Notes: a model not told the origin generated them from the sequence alone. Shown: positions 12,900 to 23,815, counted from the first letter of the stretch. The stretch: 64,000 nt of DNA from Gyrodactylus bullatarudis (GCA_012064415.1 SSNU01000050.1:22993-86992), one strand, 5' to 3'. Made by a program: numbers and translations.

Positions 12900-13735
12900 G
12901 TTATTTGATACAGTATAATCTAATTCTTTTACAATTGTAACGTTAATTTGTCACCATTAGTCGGAGTAAAATGAAAATATATTACATTACTCTCGAAATA
13001 CTTTACTCTAGCAGCTTTGTTGACCAATTAGATTACTCATCTTTGATTAGCCAATCAAATTTAAGTCAAAAATAGTTTTGCACCTAATTAAAGTAAATAA
13101 TAATATACCTAATCTTACTTTGAAGTAAATATCTACACTTGCATTTCTTTATTGAGGATTGAATTTTCATTGCATAATTTAACACTGAGAATGTTCCTTT
13201 AGTTCCCACATTTCCCCTATGTAGTACTTTTTGAGAAAGACAATGCATCTCGATATCTATATTGTAAAGTGTCACTTTTAATATTTTTGATACAATTATT
13301 CATCTAAATTTTATTCATCATTGCATTCGAGGAAAATTTGTCTGTAAATTTCGTCAAAGAAATAATTTAACGAAAAAATTGTTTCCCCAAATAAGATTTT
13401 TTCATTGAGGAAAAAAATTCAACTTCATTTACAGGGTTTATTCGTCTAACAAGTTTTTATTAACACTGTTAGATAAATTTGAGGTTGGTTTTTTCGGGAA
13501 TTTTTGATATTCTACAGATTTAAACGTGCTGAATTAAATGGGGAAAATTATAATTCATGCTATTCCTTTAGAATTTTTATTTTTTGTTAGAAACAAGTTC
13601 TTATATTTGAAAATTAAGTATACAAAATATGGCAATAAAATAATCTGATTATAGAATAATATAAATATACATCTGAATAAAAATTGAAATTTGCAGGTTT
13701 AACTTATAGATTCAATAATGAGAATAGTAGTCTGA
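12900..13735. other. Intergenic, nothing recognised
   Basis: AT-rich sequence upstream of the small minus-strand candidate. No TATA box or other promoter element is convincing, and I see no open frame or repeat with a partner elsewhere in the window. Confidence 0.4.
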
Positions 13736-13739
13736 AAAG

Positions 13740-14000
13740 TAATTCGATTCGTCACCTGGTTAGTGGATGGGAGAATAAAGGAGAGATTTTGATTAGTCAA
13801 TTTTAGATCTGATGAGTCATAACAGATTTAAAATAAGAAAGGTTCTGACAATCAGATAAGTCATACTTGGTAAAAAGAAAATTGAAGCAAGATAATAGAA
13901 TATTGAAATCATAGGATATGTTTCTTAAATTATATTTTTTAACAGAAATAGTAGAAGATTCTGAAAATTTCTTAATAATAAATGAATAGAATGACCCCAT
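13740..14000 (-). mobile_element. LINE remnant, 3' end (copy a)
   Basis: On the minus strand this encodes the same C-terminal segment as the plus-strand copy at 59.7-60.05 kb: the motifs FIIKKFSE, KYNLRNISYDFN and LSDCQNL are shared in order, followed by a degenerate version of SLLYSPIH and by matching 3' untranslated sequence. In non-LTR retrotransposons this region follows the reverse transcriptase domain. The copy is 5'-truncated and broken, as is usual for dead LINE copies. Confidence 0.65.
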
Positions 14001-14039
14001 TTATTCCGAGAATATCAAAAAAAACAAAAAAGAAAAGAT

Positions 14040-14990
14040 CCTTTCTCTAATTTAGCTACAAAAAAAATCTTTAATTTTTCCCATTAGAAAAATTCTCAAA
14101 AATTGTAAAATTTAAGCCTCAAAGCTTTAAAATTACCGTTTTTAATTAATAATTATTAATTACATCATAACTCCAGTTCTCTAACTATTGAAAAGATCCA
14201 ATATAAATTTCTTCACTCCTGTTTTCTCAATATTGACTCTTATGATTCACTAATTTCTATCTCTAAGCTTGATCCCTTATAGTTGAGAAGATCTGCTTTT
14301 ATCATTAAAAAGTTTGCCTTTCTCTCCGAACCAGTTCTCAAAAATTATTCCCTCAGTTTTACAGCCTACTCACACCACTTTCTCCTTAATCAGTTTAGAT
14401 TTTTAGACTCTAAATTTGCTCTCTCGGATTGTGGTAACCTTTATGATCTAAAATCAATAATCTCATATTTAAGAACCCACTCTCTAATTTACCTAAGATT
14501 AATACCATAATTTTTTACCAAGTCAATTAATTTAAGACTTAAAGCTTATAAAGCCTTTGTTTTGAATAATCTTGATTACATCTCTCCACTTGTTCCCTCT
14601 TTATCCATAGAAAAATCTTTGGAGATCGAGCATGTCCAATCCAGGTTTTTGTATTTTCTTTATCCAGATTTAGACTCGTATAATGCACGAATTTTGATAT
14701 CTGGACTTAACCCTCTATGGGTTAGAAGATACGCAATAATTACAAAAACTTTTGTAAAATCAGCCAACAATTTTTGAAAATTCTTATAATCTTAGATCTT
14801 CCTCCTTCTCCAATCATTATTTGTTATCTACATATAACATGATTGAAAACAAATTTAAAATATCAGAATGCAATGATTTGACTAATATTAAGGCAATCAT
14901 GTTGCATATTAGATCTAAATTAGATTATACAAAAAGTCTACTTTATTTTCAATAATTCCAGAATGATTTAATGAAATTTCTTGAAGGGCT
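14040..14990 (+). mobile_element. Two tandem LINE 3'-end remnants (copies b, c)
   Basis: Two successive plus-strand copies of the C-terminal LINE segment. Copy b (about 14040-14500) shows RRSAFIIKKF and LSDCGNLYDLKSII in one frame after frameshifts. Copy c (about 14520-14990) shows a better version with EHVQSRFLYFLYPDLDSY and ISGLNPLWVRRYA, then, after a frameshift near 14770, SECNDLTNIKAIM and KLDYTKSLLYF. The homologous stretch at 59.7 kb reads through. Both copies are 5'-truncated, interrupted by stops and inactive. Confidence 0.7.
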
Positions 14991-15147
14991 TATTTAGTCA
15001 TTATGTTATTTTTTAAATTTCTTTTATGAAACCTTTTTTAGGAAATTGAACTTATTTATTGCCAACTTATCCAGATAACATTGAATTTATTTTGTATATT
15101 CTTGTACAGAACCCCTCTATTTTTATTTATTTTGTATATAATTAGTT

Positions 15148-16485
15148 TTAACCCTTGCACTGGAAATGGGGTCCATTGGACCCCAACAAAAATTCGAAAC
15201 ACGACAATATTTTTATTTTCGAGATGAGACAAGTGAAACTCCAGGACATCTTTCAGATACTATTGATAAACTGAACAGAATGTTTTTTATTTCCAATTCA
15301 ATTTATTTAGGAAGTTAGCAACCTGAATATAAAAAATAAAACCCCTGGACCCCATGCTGAAACAGATAAGAATTGACTTCAAAATGAAAGAATAAGTCTT
15401 CTTATCATTCATTATTACATCAATGGACCCAGCGAAAAGTCACGGTGCTCTTGCTCTCGCTCTTCAACAGGATTTATTCAGAAATCTTGAAGCAGCTGAT
15501 GATTTCTCCAACTCATCAGAAGAAGATGAAATTTTACCAGATCCAGAAGAAGAAGAACCAACAGATGATGGATTCGACCATAATTTGGATCATAATTATT
15601 ATAATACAATTGTATCAAAGTGTGGAGCTATCAAGTATTCATCTTTACCCCCCATCAACTCCCAAACTCCAGCACATAACATCATAAACTTCAGAAGTGG
15701 ATTAACGCTTCATTCTCGTAAAATGGTTGACCAGGCTGACTTTTTTCATCTTCTGATAGATTTATCAATTTTGGAAGATGTTGTAAAATATTCCAATCTC
15801 TATATGGGATTTAAAAAGTCGAAATCCTCACCAATAACCCTCGAAGAGCTGCAGAAATGGATAGGTATTTCACTCTACTTCGGAGTCAGTAAACAAAGAA
15901 ATATGGATCTGTCAGAGCTTTGGGATGAAGATAGTAAATACCCTATTCACAGAGTCCTGTCATATTCCAGATATTGTGTTATCAAACAATTTATTCGTTT
16001 CGATAATAAGCTGAATAGAAATACCGGAGATGATCGAGATAAGTTGGCTCCCGTAAGAATGATGTTCCAGAAATTCTTGGAAAACTGTCAAAAATCTTAT
16101 ATTCCTTCCGAACAAATTACTATTGATGAACAACTCATTAATTTTAGAGGAAGGTGTCCTTTTAAAGTTTACATGCCTTCTAAGCCCGGTAAATATGGAT
16201 TAAAGATTTGGGCGACATGCGATGCCAAAAACTCCTATTTAGTGAATGCGGATATTTACATTGCTAAAGAAGATGGTCAACCTGCCAAGAACATGGCCAG
16301 ATTATTTGCGATCAATGCTTTTCTAAAATACCAAAATTAGAATAATTTATCTATTTCCAATAATAAATTTATTTTTGTACTTTCTAGAGTTCTGATAGTT
16401 TAATATTTGATAATCAGAGTTTAGGGTCCAATGGACCCCAATTTATAAAATATGTTAAATCAAGCATTTCCAGTGCAAGGGTTAA
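15148..16485 (+). mobile_element. piggyBac element, internally deleted, TTAA borders
   Basis: A 1.34-kb element flanked by TTAA on both sides (15148-15151 and 16482-16485). The 17-bp terminal inverted repeats are identical: CCCTTGCACTGGAAATG at 15152-15168, inverted at 16465-16481. Just inside each end is a palindrome, GGGGTCCATTGGACCCC at 15168-15184 and its equivalent at 16424-16440, as seen at the tips of many piggyBac-like elements, where such palindromes may be transposase binding sites. The element carries one open frame (15423-16340) on the plus strand. Clean termini suggest that the copy could still be mobilised in trans. Confidence 0.9.
15423..16340 (+). CDS. piggyBac transposase, internally deleted (305 aa)
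   Basis: This is the N-terminal and first catalytic part of a piggyBac (DDE_Tnp_1_7) transposase, a nuclear cut-and-paste enzyme inserting at TTAA. It begins with an acidic N-terminus (about residues 20-55, rich in Asp and Glu). The family's conserved helical region follows, with LEELQKWIGISLYFGVSKQR and then a YWS-like LSELWDED segment. The first catalytic Asp lies in TIDEQLINFRGRCPF (about residue 239) and the second in ATCDAKNSYL (about residue 268). After IYIAKEDGQPAK the sequence jumps to LFAINAFLKYQN, which looks like the segment that normally follows the third catalytic Asp. The frame then stops. The third Asp and the C-terminal cysteine-rich domain are therefore missing through an internal deletion, and the protein should be catalytically dead. 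About 305 residues remain of the usual 550-600. The frame itself has no stops. Confidence 0.85.
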   Translation: MDPAKSHGALALALQQDLFRNLEAADDFSNSSEEDEILPDPEEEEPTDDGFDHNLDHNYYNTIVSKCGAIKYSSLPPINSQTPAHNIINFRSGLTLHSRKMVDQADFFHLLIDLSILEDVVKYSNLYMGFKKSKSSPITLEELQKWIGISLYFGVSKQRNMDLSELWDEDSKYPIHRVLSYSRYCVIKQFIRFDNKLNRNTGDDRDKLAPVRMMFQKFLENCQKSYIPSEQITIDEQLINFRGRCPFKVYMPSKPGKYGLKIWATCDAKNSYLVNADIYIAKEDGQPAKNMARLFAINAFLKYQN

Positions 16486-16489
16486 ATAA

Positions 16490-16980
16490 ATATTGTCTAA
16501 CAAAAAAAAGAACTAAACTGGATTACTCTTTATCTCTTCTTTACTCTAATTTACATTTGATTGAATAAACCCCCTCTTCGAGACCTTTTACACTCAATAA
16601 AGTTTAACCTCTGACTGTGAGATAAAAGTTTGAATTGATTCAGCACCTGGCTTGTTGTCGTTGCACACTTTGCAATCAGTTTCTACTCAGTTTGTATTAG
16701 AGACAAATTCTGCTGAAGGACCTTAAGCGGATGTTCCAATCACAGAAACCCAGGATGTCTCGTCTTGCTTTTGGATTTTGTGATTTTTTCGATTATATTT
16801 TGAACCTTATCATTACAAACTCTCATTTTTCTCTGAAAATATATTTGAATTTATTTAATATAATGTTGCAATTTCAAAAAAAATTGATGATTGAACGCAT
16901 TCAATCACTATGGATTGATACTTATAGTCTTTTCGACTACACTGATCTTTCATAATCTTCACCATATATCCCTGACAACT
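16490..16980 (+). mobile_element. LINE 3'-end remnant (copy d)
   Basis: Directly after the piggyBac right end, plus-strand sequence encodes KLDYSLSLLYSNLHL and a stop, equivalent to the SKIDYSKSLLYS C-terminus of the LINE at 60.0 kb. It is followed by shared untranslated sequence (cgagacctttt, aaagtttaacct, tgtgagataaa) also seen at 23.7 kb and inverted at 22.7 kb. A short frame at 16731-16955 contains MIERIQSLWIDTYSL, like the MIERIQ segment of copy h, suggesting another scrambled fragment. Confidence 0.6.
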
Positions 16981-17448
16981 TTCCATGTTGTTTTAGTAAT
17001 TTTTTCCATTACTGATATAGCAAGAAAAATTAATTTTTTACTTCATGCCTAGAATTTTTTTTCGTCTTGAATGTTTAACTCAAGATTGCTCTATAATCAT
17101 CAAAAGAATTTAAAGTAATCTCATGTAATCATGAAAATTTTTTGCACACTTGGTAACCATTTATTAGTGATTAATTTTTGTAAACATTTCCAACCAGGTA
17201 ATTATCACAAATCTCCTTTTAATATATAATAATATAATATATTTATGTACAAATAATTTTCCAAAAAATGTATAATTACACATGATGAACTTAAATGAGT
17301 CATTCCTGTCTATGTCACATTCATTCTACATGTACAACGATTTACTGCAACCTGATTGGTCATTTTACCATATTGTTTTGTATAGGTATTTCACCCGTCT
17401 CATTCATTAAAGAGTTGATCCTAACTAAGCTGCTCTCTTCTGACCCTG

Positions 17449-17456
17449 TATAAAAT
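17449..17456 (+). promoter_or_regulatory. TATA box of the TIS11-like gene
   Basis: TATAAAAT lies only 27 bases upstream of the first ATG (17476). An inverted CCAAT motif (ATTGG) lies at about 17355. With normal TATA-to-start spacing, transcription would begin at about 17477-17482, at or just past the first ATG, so the second in-frame ATG at 17485 may be the true start. Confidence 0.55.
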
Positions 17457-17475
17457 ATTTAGAAGTGTATTAACT

Positions 17476-18012
17476 ATGGAGTCGATGGATGTAAACTTTT
17501 TAATTGATCATATTATGAACAGTAGCCTGGGAAATAATTCGCTGATGATGCCGTTACAGTTGAAAATGAAAAACGATGTCATTCATTCCACGCCTCTTAG
17601 CAATAATAATTCAAACAATAATTTTCGTCGGAATAAAGTAAGAAGATCAGACTGTTCCCTCGACCTGACGCCGAATGCTTCAAGTTTTTACTCTTCCTTA
17701 TTTCTCAACTCAATGGATCAGAGTAAGAATCAGACGGGTAGTAGTCTAGATGATTCACACCTCTACAAGACTGAATTGTGTCGTAACTTTCTAATGAATC
17801 CAAATGGTAACTGTGAATTTGGGGAGAATTGTCGATTTGCCCACGGCCTTGATGACCTGAGAAGTGGTAAGATACGCAATTCAAAGTATAAGACGAGACA
17901 GTGCAAGAATTATCACAAGAATGGTTATTGCAGTTTCGGATTAAAGTGTGTCTTTATCCATGACGAAAGTAACGAAATGTTGGGAACAATACGTGATCGT
18001 ATACAATCCTAA
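17476..18012 (+). CDS. TIS11/tristetraprolin-family CCCH zinc-finger protein
   Basis: A 178-residue protein of the tristetraprolin (ZFP36/TIS11) family, which binds AU-rich elements in mRNA 3' ends and promotes deadenylation and decay. The tandem zinc-finger domain sits near the C-terminus. Finger 1 (about residues 96-123) begins YKTELC, the family lead-in, and ends RFAHG. Finger 2 (about 137-160) begins YKTRQC and ends FIH. Finger 2 keeps the canonical C-x8-C-x5-C-x3-H spacing. Finger 1 has ten residues between its first two cysteines instead of eight. The N-terminus is short, Asn/Ser-rich and without known motifs. The gene is intronless. The 3' flank is very rich in ATTTA-like pentamers (about 18110-18180), which would fit the autoregulation known for this family, although background AT content is high. 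Polyadenylation signals (AATAAA-like) occur near 18255-18277. The family call is firm; the paralog is not determinable. Confidence 0.9.
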   Translation: MESMDVNFLIDHIMNSSLGNNSLMMPLQLKMKNDVIHSTPLSNNNSNNNFRRNKVRRSDCSLDLTPNASSFYSSLFLNSMDQSKNQTGSSLDDSHLYKTELCRNFLMNPNGNCEFGENCRFAHGLDDLRSGKIRNSKYKTRQCKNYHKNGYCSFGLKCVFIHDESNEMLGTIRDRIQS

Positions 18013-18735
18013 TCAAACCTAAACATGAACCCGGCATGAACTGTATGAAAAATCAAAACTCAGAGTGAAGCAAGACTAGTAACAAATTAAGATTATTTAC
18101 TTTTGCTAAGTTAATAACCAAAGCCAATATAACTGATATTTATTATTTATATATTATTTACTAATTCTGAATGTATCAATATTTACCCTATAAGTGTTAT
18201 ATATATTATCATTATATTATATTACAGATAATTACCAAAGATGTTATCAAAAGAATAAATGTTTAATTAAAATAATAAATTTTTCCATTTATTTGGCTTC
18301 AAAAATTTGCAGAAACCTCCATAAAAATCGAACGAAATTTTAATTTAGGAAACACCTCATCAAAATTATATGCTTCTTTCCACCTATAACATTCTTTATG
18401 ATAAGTAGGAATTGTCAAATTGTGATAACCTTTATTCTATAAAATATCTTTAGTAATAGAAACCAGATTGAATTCGTTAAGATTTTTCAGATTTATTAAA
18501 ACGCCAACAGGTATAGTCCTAATTTCACATACTTAAACAAGATTTCCATATTATTTATGACTAAAAAACACTAAAATCACGTTATCATTCAGAATTAAGT
18601 TTATGTCACGAAAACCTACTTAATAGTAAGTTAATGAATAAAAATATCAATAAGGTTAGTGAGTTTCGTTTTTTGAAATTGAAAAATTTATTTTATTACT
18701 AGAAATAATGTAATAGAAATGTAGAAATTTATGTA
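18013..18735. other. 3' flank of TIS11-like gene and spacer
   Basis: The first 270 bases are the presumed 3' untranslated region, rich in AU pentamers. The remainder is AT-rich with no recognisable structure up to the Tc1-like element. Confidence 0.4.
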
Positions 18736-19420
18736 CAGGTATACCCCAGAGATGGATGTGGAAAATTAACCCCCTTCCTCTCTACACCCAAAATAAATTT
18801 TTGTATCATTACTTTAAAGTAGACTCAGTAAGAGTTTTGAATCTCAAGAATTAGTTTTTCTTGATTTTTACACCATTGTAAAGATCGTTTTCTTTAGATC
18901 AGAACCATATAATCTACTGTATGTCTTATACTCAAATTAATCTATCTAGATCGAGTACCTAAATTCAATGCCAGATGGGAGAAGTCATCGGATAAATTTG
19001 AACTTAGGTGTCATTCCAAAAAAATAAAATTTCTGAAACATGAATTATTTTTGTATCAAGAGAAATCAAAAAATAGATCCTAACTAATAAAAATATTAAT
19101 TTATTAAAGTAATTCAATTAAACAGTTCTGTTTAGATTTTGTTGTGGAATCTCGTATATGCTCCATATTATAGAAGCTTTAAAACAATTCTTTATGAATT
19201 AACTTCCTCAAAAGCTTTTTGGATTATATCATACCCATCAGCAATATCAGGTGCATCATATCTTTTCTTTTACAATGGTGTAAAAATCAAGAAAAACTAA
19301 TTCTTGAGATTCAAAACTCTTGCTGAGTCTACTTTGAAGTAATGATACAAAAATTTATATTTATTTTGGGTGTAGAGAGGAAGGGGGTTAATTTTCCACA
19401 TCATCTCTGGGGTATACCTG
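18736..19420. mobile_element. Tc1/mariner-like MITE with 150-bp inverted termini
   Basis: A 685-bp element flanked by TA dinucleotides (18734-18735 and 19421-19422). Its terminal inverted repeats are about 150 bp long (18736-18884 and about 19270-19420) and start CAGGTATACCCCAGAGATG. Both arms contain the AACCCCCTTCCTCTCTACAC stretch, with only scattered differences. TA duplication and long inverted termini fit the Tc1/mariner superfamily. No transposase is present in the roughly 385-bp centre. Confidence 0.7.
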
Positions 19421-19426
19421 TAATAG

Positions 19427-19548
19427 AAATAATGATTTGTACAAATAAGCGAACAGAGAAAGAGTGTTTAATGTGCCCGGTGTGGAAGGGTTTGAACCTA
19501 GGACGAGAGTAAGAGGCTCCTAATAAGTTAAAGGAGATAACTTGTTGA
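19427..19548 (-). repeat. tRNA-derived SINE, family 2, minus copy
   Basis: Read on the minus strand this carries a B-box-like GTCCTAGGTTCAAACCCTTC followed by CACACCGGGCACATT and a tail ending in CTTATTTGTACAAATCATT. The same head-to-tail order occurs on the plus strand at about 24320-24455, so the two are copies of one dispersed family. The copy abuts the Tc1-like element on its 3' side. Confidence 0.6.
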
Positions 19549-19925
19549 TAGACATTAAACCTACTAACTAAGTGTGGTAAGCAAGTGTCAATTCCATAAG
19601 AGAGTCAAATAATATCTAGGTTTGAGAAGACAATCTCCAACAAGGATATACAGTAGTAATAACCAGTGTATGTCAATACTATGGGAGTGATGAGGAATAG
19701 GAGACAAACGGGGGTTTTGGCCTAGTGGTTAGAAGCGTTGACTGACAATCATGGCTGTGGGCTACTGCTACCGTGAGTTGAATATTTTTTGACTCTCTTA
19801 TGGAATTGACACTTAATTATCCAAATTCTAACATCTAGGCGTGAGAAGACTATCCATCAATTTAAATTCACAAGGTTATAGTAATATCCAGTGACCATAC
19901 TTTGCTAGTAGGTTTAATGTCTAAA
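19549..19925. repeat. Hammerhead-SINE family copies (ribozyme part lost)
   Basis: The segment from about 19710 to 19915 (plus) is a SINE with an A-box-like TGGCCTAGTGGTT at 19718-19730, then a tail starting CTACCGTGAGTTGAAT and ending near GTAGGTTTAATGTCT. The tail is the same as that downstream of the ribozyme at 54700-54836 and 56674-56700. The B box and the ribozyme segment are missing between GGCTGTGGG and CTACTGC. Just upstream, about 19549-19615 is the same tail in minus orientation, joined near 19616 to plus-strand tail sequence. This forms a head-to-head truncated pair. Confidence 0.65.
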
Positions 19926-22035
19926 GACACTGTAATTTCTACATTGTGCTCATTCAATAACGTGTTGATTTTTTTGATTACAACTCTCAGTTTATTGAAA
20001 TTCCATCCAAAGAATAAATTTGCAGTTTACCTTTTATTCCTTTCAATTGTCAATTTTCTAAGGAATACAATTTTGAGAAAAATGAATTGGCCAAAAAATC
20101 GGAAGAATTTACTTTATAAATCAATTTCTTGAGAAAGATTTCCACATATTTCTCATGATAAGGAGTATAATTTATGCAAATTTCCTGTACAAAACAAACT
20201 TAAAATGGCTTATCCAAGTTGAAATGTTGGTTAAGTCATAAAATAAATGAATCTAAACACGATATTTTAAAATTTCCATATTATTTTGGTAATATCCTTG
20301 CTAAAATTCTGGTAAATTTACATCATGGAGTGGGAAGATAAATTTGGGTCAATTTGTAAATATTGAAACAAAATCTCAAGAGAGTTTTCTAAAAATTTTT
20401 TGGAAACACTCAATAAAGTTTATTTATTTTTCACAAACTATTTCAAAACCAAACTCTAGGTAGGTCTTGTTCAACCTACTCTATTTATTGGTTAAGGCGT
20501 ATAGAAACTGATAGACAATATGTAAACTTTGAGTTGAAATTGTTTGCTGATTTCAAAGTGATAAAGTGATCAAAAGTTGATTTTTAGGATCACAATAAGA
20601 CAAGAGAACCAATTATAACCATATAACTTTTGATCATTTCTTTCTATTTCAAGGATCTTGAATCATCAAAAATTTCATCGATTATCAAGTGGGAAAAATG
20701 ATCAAAAAAACAAAATTCAGCTTTGACACGATGACGGAGTGTTTCCCAAAATCTGATCCAGCATATTTGATTACTTTGTTTAATCGTGATCCTAAAGATC
20801 AACTTTTGATCCCTCTCTCACTTTGAAATCAGCAAGGTCTTACACCTCAAAGTTCAAAATGATATCAATTGGGCGCTAACTCGAAATTTGAAATATGTCA
20901 TGATTTCCATAATTAATATTTTCAAATTTTGGACCTCATGATCTAGAATCCAAAATATCTCGATCAAATTCGATTTCTTGATGAAAAAAATGAGATTTTT
21001 TTAAAAATCATAAATTCACATCTTGAGATTGACCAACTTTTTATGAAACTCGTCTTGATTGACTCTTGATTTTTCCTTAAGCTATAAACTTATGAAAGTT
21101 AGCGGTATAAATAAAGATTTCCAACATTTTTCTAGGATTCAATAGTCAGAGATCAAATTTTAGATCCTGTTTTTTTCTGCAGTTTTCTTTAGTCCTCTGC
21201 TTATTATTGGCTGTATGGTTTTTAACCAAAAGCCACTATTTTGTCCATTTTTTCCCGCTGAATTTGAAGATGTATTAGTAGACTTGTCAGAGTGAAATTG
21301 ATCTAATCACCATTTTTATTGATGTTCTCATCTCAAGTGAATATCGATTATAATTATAATGTATTATGGATGGAAAATAATATTCCCGATACTCTGAATA
21401 TAATATATTCTATAATTGAATTACATTCTTCATTTGATATACAGCAGTTTCTTGAGATTCTTGTCAGAAATCATTTTATCCTCCCATTAAAACTATCATT
21501 GGTCTCCATTGATTTCAAAGATTTTGATTTCTACAATAGAAGTTAGAATATTATCAATCTTAATTCTTGTAATTTTGTAAAAACTATCTTATTTATCACC
21601 TTTATATGAACTTTTGTGTAATAATCATGAAAAAGTGTTTTAAAACCATTGGAAATAGTCGATTTGTACTTAGAGATCATATTTGGTATCGACATGGTTA
21701 AGGTGTTTAGCCAAATACACAAGTATTTTCAAAATTGAAAGGTGAGTTTAAAAAAACTGAGATCCTTCAATTTCAGTTCAGTTCCTCCGATCTTTTTTTG
21801 AACCATACTCATTTAAAGAACTTTTCCAAATGAGAATCTTGATACAAGATCGAATTTCTACCCATATACATATATATATATAGATGAGTGAGATTATTAT
21901 CTTTGTTCTTCAAAAGGCTTTACTATATACTGTTGATCACTCTGCAACACAGATTCCAATTAAACGTTTATGTTTTAAAAATCAGAAAATATCTCTAACT
22001 AGAAAAATTATTTCAAAACTTGTAGCAGACGCATA
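19926..22035. other. Gene-free region with palindromic MITE relics
   Basis: No supportable gene. About 20500-21080 is a decayed copy of the palindromic MITE family best preserved at 60.7-61.3 kb: it shares the motifs gatcctaaagatcaac, ttttgatccctctctcactttgaaatca and ctcaaagttc in that order. Short frames near 21319 and 21884 have no recognisable content and no supporting signals. Confidence 0.5.
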
Positions 22036-22470
22036 TTCTATTAACACAGTCTTACATGGAAAAATTTTACTCTGATTTCCGATATTGGCTTCTTAAAAAA
22101 TTTTCGAGTTATTCGGTAAAAACTGAAAAACCGACTTGTTGTCCTTACCTTTCAATAGAGAAAAACATGGATGTGATAGAAAGACAAAAATTCCATCATC
22201 TTGTTAAAGGAATAAATTTTAAACAAAAGAGTAGGTGGAAACTTTCCCTTGACTCTTATAGTTTCTGAGCTATTTAAAGTTGAGAATTTGCCTATTCATT
22301 TCGAAAATCTCTAACTTCAACTCAATTTTATGTCTATTTAAGCACCTCGAAGGAAAAAAATTTACCTCAATTAGGAAACAGTAGTCCTTGAATTTTCAAA
22401 AATTATGCTTCAGTAAAATTCTTTCCATTGACAAATCTCTATTTTTTACACCTAAAAATCATTCATGTTT
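22036..22470. repeat. Dispersed repeat (second copy at 1.6-2.0 kb)
   Basis: This region shares a collinear series of segments with about 1640-1985: a gagttattcrgta..gaaaaccg stretch, then gaaaatttgcctatt, tcaactcaattttrtgcctattt, and cacctaaaaatca. Both begin or end near AACACAGTCTTACA. It is non-coding; its class cannot be assigned. Confidence 0.5.
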
Positions 22471-22659
22471 TCTCTATTGCTAAACTCTAAAACATTTTGA
22501 AAAATCTGTATTTTATGGCTGTTTACTTAGTAGTAGATATGTTTATTTAATATATTTTTTATTTAATACTCTCTATACAACATGAGGTCCTTCATCAGTC
22601 CCAGATACAAACTGAGAAATTCATGACAATGTGAACAAAGACCGGTAAAGCTGGGTGCT

Positions 22660-23160
22660 AAATCGATTCAAAACACTGATCTCACAGTCAGAGGTTTAAT
22701 TTCATTGAATATTAAACTCCTCAAAACATAAAGACTAGGGTTTTTTGTTGGACAATATATTTATTTAAAGATAAGTTTAAATTTTAAATAATATAAAAAA
22801 CTTTTATGAATGTTAAAGATCAAAATAATGTAGCTGGTTCATTTGGCAAGGTGAAATTAAAATAGGAAAATAGAAACTCGTAAATCTGTAAGAAATTCGT
22901 TAATCATCTGGTCAATAAAAAAGACTTGGAGTAATGAAGATTAGTCAAGTTATCACAATCAGATAATTCATATTTTGTATAAATTAAGTTTAAGAAATAC
23001 GTAGAAATATGTAGTTAATAAGTTATAATGAATAGTTGGGGTCATATTTTTTAGAATTTCTCAGATTATATTTATTATCTGAGAGAGAATAAGACTCCGA
23101 AAATTTTTTGACTAACAAGGCATAAATTCAGGCCCAGAGAGGGTCAAGCCCTCATTCCGA
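22660..23160 (-). mobile_element. LINE 3'-end remnant (copy e)
   Basis: On the minus strand this shows degenerate LINE C-terminal motifs: LDPLWA, LLVKKFSES, KYNLRNS, YELSDCDNLTNL. These are followed toward 22660 by the shared 3' untranslated segment (ttaaacctctgactgtgagat). It is full of stops and frameshifts and is clearly dead. Confidence 0.6.
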
Positions 23161-23309
23161 GCATTTAACGAGTCGATATGTTCTTTTCAAAGAACACATT
23201 CAATAGTTAGGCACTGAGAACTATTTAAAAGGTTGGTTATATAACTTATATTCCTTTATTAATATTTTTCTCCCGTTATTGGATCGTTTTCTCAAGGAGC
23301 TTATTTCTG

Positions 23310-23530
23310 TGAATTCCTGCAGGCGAATTCGAAATCTTCGTCTAATTTTAATCCTGAATATTTAACTGCTTCAAATCTTTGAAATCGATAAAAATTTTGG
23401 ATTTAAAAGTTGAAAAAGTGGAAATTTGAAACATTTCCGAAATTCAAAAAACGGCTCAATTTTGGACAGATTAAATTTTTTTCGGAAATTTTTTTTGTAT
23501 TCGAAACTAATCAGCTTATTTCATAGTGGA
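23310..23530. repeat. Decayed relative of the 10.1-kb palindromic MITE
   Basis: Similar order of motifs to 10095-10330 (ttcgaaa, atcgataaaaattttgg, ttgaaaaagt, ttttggacagatt, attcgaaactaatcagctta), with many substitutions. It is non-coding. Confidence 0.45.
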
Positions 23531-23589
23531 ATCCAAAAAATAAATTTTTTCCTGGCTTTCTGGATAAAAATATTGAGCTTTTTGTAAAA

Positions 23590-23815
23590 TTTAATGTTAA
23601 ATTTAATCTCTTTAATAAATGTTATGATTTCAAAAAAAAAATGTCTCACCTAAGGTCTAAGCCTGACTACAAAAAATCTCTTCTTTACTCTAATCTTCAT
23701 TTGACTTAATAAGTTCTCTGATAACGAGACCTTTTATGTTTATTAAAGTTTAACCTTGTATCTGTGAGATAAACGTTTGAACTCAGGAATCAACTGATTT
23801 CTGTTCCTAGTTCCC
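23590..23815 (+). mobile_element. LINE 3'-end remnants (copy f)
   Basis: Bases about 23590-23632 match the 3' terminus seen again at 59528-59563 (the segment aatctctttaataaatgtta.. ending in an A run), marking the end of one truncated LINE. From about 23650 another fragment starts, encoding KPDYKKSLLYSNLHLT-stop and the shared untranslated sequence (cgagacctttt.., gtttaaccttgt, tgtgagataaacg). Confidence 0.6.

Noticed and set aside
12657..12908. Plus-strand 83-codon frame opposite the small candidate gene
   Set aside because: It starts without an ATG and mirrors the minus-strand frame, which has an ATG, a strong donor site and better coding composition.
13808..13826. CTGATGAGTCAT, a possible hammerhead core
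   Set aside because: It lies within LINE 3' sequence, with no pairing stem II and no GAAA at the required distance.
21319..22268. Three short plus-strand frames
   Set aside because: AT-rich composition, no recognisable motif, and the last two overlap a dispersed repeat.
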